Positions 58,540-64,000 of a stretch of DNA of 64,000 nt are shown piece after piece. Source of the stretch: Voacanga thouarsii (taxonomy: Eukaryota; Streptophyta; Magnoliopsida; Gentianales; Apocynaceae); NCBI GenBank assembly GCA_026120185.1, contig JANUWF010001468.1, positions 496,001 to 560,000 on the forward strand, in the 5' to 3' direction. The position numbers and the translations under genes were made by a program. Numbering within the stretch: position 1 is the first letter of the stretch; every line of letters starts with the position of its first letter. The notes below the pieces were generated by a model that saw only the letters and a list, made by a program, of their open reading frames with translations, did not search any database and was not told the origin of the DNA.

Positions 58540-59517
58540 CAACCATATAACAGAAGAAGATACAAGAATTTATTATAGCCTCATTGGCCTTTCTTGGTGG
58601 CCTTTGCATAATGTCAACATCAATAGGGTTAAATCCCAAAGAGGTTGCAACTGAGACATCCATAACCAAGTTTACCCACAGCAATTGTACAGGCATCATA
58701 CATTCTGGCATCCATGTAGTAGTAGACAAGAAAATAGAGATCACCTTCCTACTATTAGATGATATGTATCTGCATGCAAAAAATAATATAAGTATTATTT
58801 CTATTATTTAGTTGCACAATGATTAATAGTTAATAATCTATCTGATAAAAGCTTGAGCGACTATTTGCAATAACAGAAACTATTGTATTGAAATAATCTT
58901 TTGCAAGAATCATATCTGATACTTCTTTCACCACCTAAAAACTTTTTCATGGGAAATCAAAAGAGAAAATTATCTTAGCTTTGAATAGGATTGATGTGGA
59001 AGTCCAATTTAAGTATTCAGGCAAATAAAATCCCAAAATGGCCTACATAAATTTGCAAAACAATAGCAAGAAGTAGAATAACTAAGAATTGTTTCTCTAC
59101 CATCTAGCAAAAGTTAAGACAGATACGTAGTAAAAACTTATTGCAATTCCTTTTCATTTGTATATATAAGGAAAATTGACAAGGGATCACTATGTGCACT
59201 GATTGAGGAAGAAAAAACTACTTTTGTGAGCATTGCACCCTAACTCCCAAGTTGACAAAATAATAGCAAGTCTTCAAAGAACTAGATAGATGACTCCAAC
59301 TTCATAAATAAGGTGTAGAAATCTCAAAGAGTCTAGTTAAATCCCTAACCTCAGTTCTAGCAATGGCCCTGGCAATTCCAATATCGACACAATTTTAGTG
59401 CAGGAGTATCATTGACACCGTCGCTGTCATTGCAAACACCTCACCTATGTCCTTTAACATCCTTACAATTTCTTACTTGTGCCTAGGCTCAGCTCAGGAG
59501 AAAACCTTCCAAAATCC
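58540..59517 (-). pseudogene. ER-type Ca2+-ATPase (ECA) exon remnants, block B
   Basis: Same three pieces as in block A. 59517-59349 carries the FSRAEPRHK region and the hinge DGVNDAP block with stops and shifts. 58934-58831 reads VVKEVSDMILAKDYFNTIV. 58769-58540 follows a 'tttttgcatgcag' acceptor and stays open: RYISSNSRKVISIFLS, then PECMMPVQLLWVNLVMD and GFNPIDVDIMQRPPRK. Pumps of this family normally read LTAALGIPE and NLVTDGPPAT here, so conserved positions in membrane segments 5-6, including Thr-Asp-Gly-Pro-Pro, have changed. Block B keeps one codon (Gln) that became a stop in block A. Non-functional. Confidence 0.87.
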
Positions 59518-60124
59518 ATCAATTTATTAAATTATAAGAACTTAATTACAACAATGTCAGGGAAGGGATCCCCTTTTTCTAAAATTATTTTTCTATAATA
59601 GAAAATAGAAGGGGGTTTAGATATTTATCCAATCATCTCATTCTTTTTTATAGTGGGCAAGTAGTCTACTTTAGCAAGCTTCGCTTCATTTACTTTATTT
59701 TTAATTTAAGATTAAAAAAGAAAAATTTTAATAAGTAATAAAATAAGAAATTCATTCTAAAAAAAAATTGCCATGAATTCTTTACTAGTAAAACTTCTGT
59801 CTCTAAGATCCTCACCCTCAAAGAACAATTGAATTTCATGGTTATTCCTCAAAAGATACTTACTGCTAGTGTCTATTCATTTGCAGTTGGCAAAATAAAG
59901 GTCAAGCAGGATGACCAATCGAGCAATCGAATATAATTTAAATATAAAATTTAAAAATTATTGTTTAATAAAATTTATAATTTAAATATAATTTTAAAAA
60001 TTTATTGTTTAATAATTTAAATATCAATAAAGATTCAAAAGAAAAAAAAAAGGTCATAACTCCATGATCTAGTCATATTCAAGAGGAGAATATTAGTAAA
60101 GATCCCAAAAGAATTAAAAAAATA

Positions 60125-60415
60125 TTAGAATTTGAATAGATTGATAACAAAATAGACTGTAGATAAAGATAAATCATACTCAACCCCACAAGAAGGGCAA
60201 ACTTTCATGAAAGAGTTCTCATCTAACTCAACTAGTTTCTCCGTTGAAATTCCAAACTGAAGATCCAACCCATCAATATTCTGATATTTTAGGAAAGTAT
60301 TAATAAGATTGAGTCTTATTAGTCTTTTAGTCTGTGACAAATAGACCACATGAAAGGATATATTTATCATAGGTAAGAGATTAGCTTTAGCATTTACCTC
60401 ATTCATCACAGTCAT
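60125..60415 (-). CDS. Conserved ORF of unknown family, block B copy (96 codons)
   Basis: Partner of 41382-41672, same length and end. It has ISTEKLVELDENSFMK and CPSCGVEYDL. With only about five amino-acid differences and no stop in either copy it is the best-kept frame of the insert, though that may simply reflect the short time since duplication. A 'tttgtcacag' acceptor-like site lies inside near 60335. No family recognised. Confidence 0.35.
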   Translation of the reverse strand: MTVMNEVNAKANLLPMINISFHVVYLSQTKRLIRLNLINTFLKYQNIDGLDLQFGISTEKLVELDENSFMKVCPSCGVEYDLSLSTVYFVINLFKF

Positions 60416-62073
60416 AATGATAATTTGAAAGTATAATTTGGATTATATTAAATATTTAGCTAGTGAATCTACCTCATGTGCATAAGGGTATTATAACATA
60501 ACAAATATTGTTCACTTTCACAAAGTAATTCTAAAGTAATTATTTGCAATTATAAGTGGCTAAACTAAACTAAGAGGTAGAAAATCCCCCACTTGACTAA
60601 TAGCCAATTTTACAATTCCAACTTTTTATAGTGCAACCAAAGCCATATGAGTCATGCTTGGCCTTGCACAATATGAAATGGAAGGGGTGCTTTTGGCATG
60701 GCTTTGCCTTTGCACTTATCAAAGTCAACTGAAAAACCATTAGAATATCCATTTCCATCCAAGTATGATTAGGTTACTAGAAAAGTAAACAACTAAAATT
60801 TCAATTGGAAGGATACTTTTCAAGTTATTAAAAGTGTATACAGGGACAACAAAGCTATGTGCACTATTCAATATTGGCATGCACAACCACAAAAACTTGT
60901 GATTCTTAGTGACCGTATAGATATGGATAAGTAAATATTCAAATTATTTAACTTATAAAACTACTCCAAAAGTGATAAAAAAAAAAATTAGTTCCTTTTC
61001 GTCTCATCCAATTCCATGATTGATAATCCAATAGTTCAGCTAAATTTCAAAAAGCAAATACAAGAAGCACAGTTGCTAACAACTCTAACTCATCAACAGT
61101 ATTTTCCTTTTATTCTCTTCAAGCTATAGGAAATAAATTAAAAATAAAGGCAATTGCAAACCTGCATGGTATGGTTGAGATTGCCATTAAACACTATAAA
61201 AGGACTATTTTACTGTGAGTAGGTCCTGAGAAAATTCCTATCCATTATAACTCCAAATACCCTTTGGACCACGAAATTTAGGTATACTAAAAGAGGTGGA
61301 TATTCTAACTCTTGTAAACACCACTAAATGCTTACCTTACACAAGAAAAGAATGAGATATCAAAGCTAAGTTATGAGAGCGTAAACAACCACCAAGCCAT
61401 GAATAGTAGCAAAATGATTCTAGCATTCACCTTTTGTATCATCATGGCTAGATGATTAATCTGCAATTGAGAATGAAAAGTCAATCACAATAACAACTAG
61501 CATTAAATATTCTAAAAGAACCTTAAATTATTCATCCATAAATGTGTTGTAGGTTTGGAAAAAAATGTTGATTCAAACAGAAAAAGACCAAAAAAAGAAA
61601 AAAGAAAAAAATTGATCCAGACAAAAAAAGACCTAAATCTCAGAGAATCTGTAGTATTAAGAACAATTATATGCTTATCTTTGATGACTAAACTTAGCCC
61701 ATCTCCACCAAAATAAATGAATAACTAAATTAATACAAATTAATTGGCACAAGAAATGATAAAATTGGTTTGTATAATAAAGAAATAGCCATGAAGGATT
61801 GAAGAGGACTATAAAAGTAATAATTAGAAAGGGCGAAAGTGAGCAACTAATCTACTTTGCTAACAACGCAAAAGGCACAACCATATAGAATGGATTGAAC
61901 ATAATCAATCGGACAATAATTATTTTGTAGATAATAGAAAAACCAAAACATCTAAAAATTAAAGAGTTGAGATATATGAATATGGACAAGTGTCTAGAAA
62001 GTAGCATTTTTAGAACAATAATAAAGCCAAAATTACAGAAAGTACAACAAAGAACTAACCTACAAAACTGAAA

Positions 62074-62330
62074 CTAAGGAGATTGCAGATCCAACAAGAG
62101 ATGGGGGTTTGACAACTTGAAAGAGGGACTAGTAGAATACGCTATAGAAGGGGAAGGACCAATGGAAGAGGAAGCCGTGAGATGTAGATCAAAATCACAC
62201 ATCAAAATAATGAAGAGAAAACGAAAGAGCACGAGGAAAGAGGAATTGTGGAGAAACATCAGAAGAAGTAGAAGAGACATAGAAAAGGAAGTCGAATGGA
62301 ATCAATGATGATATGCAAGAGTAGTAAAAA
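62074..62330 (-). other. Possible first exon / leader of a captured gene
   Basis: The minus strand is pyrimidine-rich (many ctt/tcc) like a plant 5' leader and has a 68-codon frame (62280-62074, MSLLLLLMFLHNSS). It lies upstream of the Ca2+-ATPase remnants on the same strand and is absent from block A, which is truncated here. No protein recognised. Confidence 0.25.
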
Positions 62331-62601
62331 GGGCGGGACATCATTAAATTGAAACCCTGAAAATTAAAAGGAAAAAATAAAAAAAACTATAAAATGACTA
62401 AATTAATTATGATGACCAAATAAATCTTGAATGTTAAAAATGATATTTAAAAATATTGATGAGATCTAAATCATTTATAACAAGATACATATATCTTTTA
62501 TGAAATTTAAATCATTCATTAAATATTTTGAGAAGGTAAAAAATAATAAAAATTACATAAATAATTTATAAAGACAATTTACTCTCATCTTCACAATTAG
62601 A

Positions 62602-62889
62602 ATATACATTTAAGAAACAGTAATAATAACAGACTAAAATTAAAGTTTAGTGCAAGTTTAGTGCAAATTTAGTACTTTTAAATTGCTAGTATTTTTTGGG
62701 TATTTATTGGAGGTGGTCAAGGTAAAAGGTTATAGTGCATTATTACTCACTTAAACTTCCATCACAAGTATTATTGTCAAAATTTAATGTAGTTGTGTAC
62801 TTTATATTTTTCATTCTTTAATTTAGTTTATAAGGGATGAATGTATATCCAAAATATTTTTGCTTTGTCACTTGCCCCCAAAGAAATGG
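62602..62889. repeat. Repeat R segment after the ECA-bearing insert
   Basis: Resembles 1860-1910 at its left and 44750-44960 at its right ('ataGTGCATTATTACTCACT' text). It joins R copy e at about 62890. Confidence 0.55.
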
Positions 62890-63705
62890 GTGATGGATTT
62901 TGGACTATTCGATGAACAGCAGAGTGGGCTTGGCTGGATTTTCAGTTTTTGCCAATAGAGGGCCTGTGGATGATGAGGAGAAAGATGATGATCTGTTCGA
63001 GGCAGCTAACCACCATGAACATTGAACAAGAGTCAGCTCAAGAAGAGTTTACAATTATGATGTCTTGGATCACATATATGATATCAAGAAACATGTGTGA
63101 AATTTGCACTTTAGTCCTTAGAAAACAAAGGCATATGCTCATTTTCTTTTGCATGGGAATTTTTTTTTTTTTTTTTCCCATCTTCACCATCTATCAACCT
63201 TATTTCATATCTACAATAATGTGAAATTATCCAAACACATGAGTGGGAATTTGGGACTCAGAACTGTCCAATTGGTTCTAAACCATCGCGGCTTCACAAT
63301 TCAGCATGGGCCCACTTCGAAAGTTGATTAGACAAACCATTACTAATACGGTGGTGGCAGATAAGTTGGAATAGAAAATTTCTCTAATGAGTAAGGCTCA
63401 TCTCAATTCTTATAACACAAGAAGATCTTCAATCTTTAATAAAAAAAAAAATACCACGTCAATAAAAATTATATTTAATGGTTGAGATTCAAAAATAATT
63501 CTTATTAAATCAAGAAACTATTATTAGGAATATATTTTGGATTCTATTACCTATTATACAAATACTTCCCTAAAAAAACTAAGATATGATTAATTATTTG
63601 TATTTTTCAATATTTGCTACGAGGCGAGGCAAGATCTTTGAGCATCCGTTACAATGTATCCTTTACTAATTTTAAGGTGGTTGTTTACCTAGTATTTCTC
63701 ATTGT
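62890..63705. repeat. Repeat R, copy e
   Basis: Matches 480-1315 and 52856-53640, including 'ggctggattttcagtttttg' at 62931. It breaks off at 'tatttctcattg' (63705), exactly where repeat G begins. Confidence 0.75.
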
Positions 63706-64000
63706 TATAGAAATTGCAAGATTTAGGAAGTTACAAGTTTTAAGAAGATTCCTATTTCGACAAGGAATCAAATACTCTGTTGCATTATATAAAGCAACTA
63801 AATAAAAGAGTAAAGAAGCACGAAATTTGATGAGAGATCCTCATAGTTTGGTCATGAAAAATAGGGGAGGAAATTCATGAAAATATTAGAAAATGGATGA
63901 GAAGCATACGTCATTGATAAAGAATGTTGAATCCTTCTGTTAAAATGTACTTTAGATTCCAGTTATCAACAATAATAATATACAATCTTCTTGAAGGACT
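63706..64000. repeat. Repeat G, copy at window edge
   Basis: Matches 43216-43500 and runs off the window. The final ~60 bases are the start of the segment related to direct repeat D. Confidence 0.65.

Larger units (their letters stand above)
55714..62601 (-). mobile_element. ECA-bearing insert, block B (complete copy, possible Helitron)
   Basis: About 6.9 kb sitting inside repeat R: R copy d stops at 55713 and R-type sequence resumes near 62602 ('actaaaattaaagtttagtg', as at 1863). Minus-strand reading gives a possible 5' TC (62601-62600) and a 3' CTAG (55717-55714) followed by T. There are no clear inverted ends and no obvious target duplication, and it carries spliced-gene pieces from at least one host gene. 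These traits fit a gene-capturing Helitron, but the hairpin before CTAG is weak (TCTA-GCA-TAGA) and the base before TC is T, not A. The class is therefore tentative. Confidence 0.45.

Noticed and set aside
1..64000. A bacterial-type defence system, CRISPR array or organelle insertion
   Set aside because: No evenly spaced repeat-spacer arrays, no operon-like gene runs and no organelle gene recognised on either strand.

Overview
The window is plant nuclear DNA, most likely a eudicot; I cannot name the species. The signs are AT-rich intergenic sequence, spliced gene remnants with GT/AG introns, several Ty1/copia retrotransposons (two with the plant initiator-Met-tRNA primer site), Mutator, CACTA and Helitron ends, and exons of two plant gene families: a DRIP-type RING E3 ligase and an ER-type Ca2+-ATPase (ECA). 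I see no operons, rRNA, tRNA or CRISPR, and no gene that looks intact.

Layout. 1-3640: the start of a DRIP-like 5' leader (minus strand), then the longest copy of a dispersed repeat called R here. 3641-10845: AT-rich DNA with a Helitron 3' end (3686), an unrecognised gene-leader-like stretch (5030-5720), an ~84-bp-arm inverted repeat (5957-6441) and a ~500-bp direct repeat. 10846-12885: a possible first exon on the minus strand, then the 3' end of a CACTA element. 15219-18351: a five-exon DRIP-like RING gene on the minus strand with two frameshifts. 18731-25372: a complete but inactivated copia element (Copia-1), inserted 380 bp upstream of the DRIP-like ATG. 25373-43190: duplication block A (R repeat, a Mutator-like element, and a large element holding ECA exons), interrupted by Copia-2 (29501-38238), which is itself interrupted by a 3.35-kb solo LTR (29713-33063). 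43191-52150: more R, a 341-bp tandem duplication and a three-unit ~815-bp tandem array, into which a small gag-protease-only copia element (Copia-3, 49741-51937) inserted. 52153-64000: an extra R copy, then duplication block B, the uninterrupted partner of block A, then another R copy.

How it fits together. Block B keeps the empty target sites of both Copia-1 and Copia-2. This fixes their target-site duplications and shows that each sits in block A only. The Mutator-like element has the same 9-bp duplication in both blocks, so it is older than the A/B duplication. The result is a layered history: R spread, Mutator insertion, capture of Ca2+-ATPase exons, block duplication, copia insertions, then the solo LTR inside Copia-2. 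I found no convincing new functional system. The most noteworthy items are this stratigraphy, the ECA-exon-carrying element with possible Helitron-like ends, the gag-only retroelement, and an ORF of unknown family that is open in both block copies.
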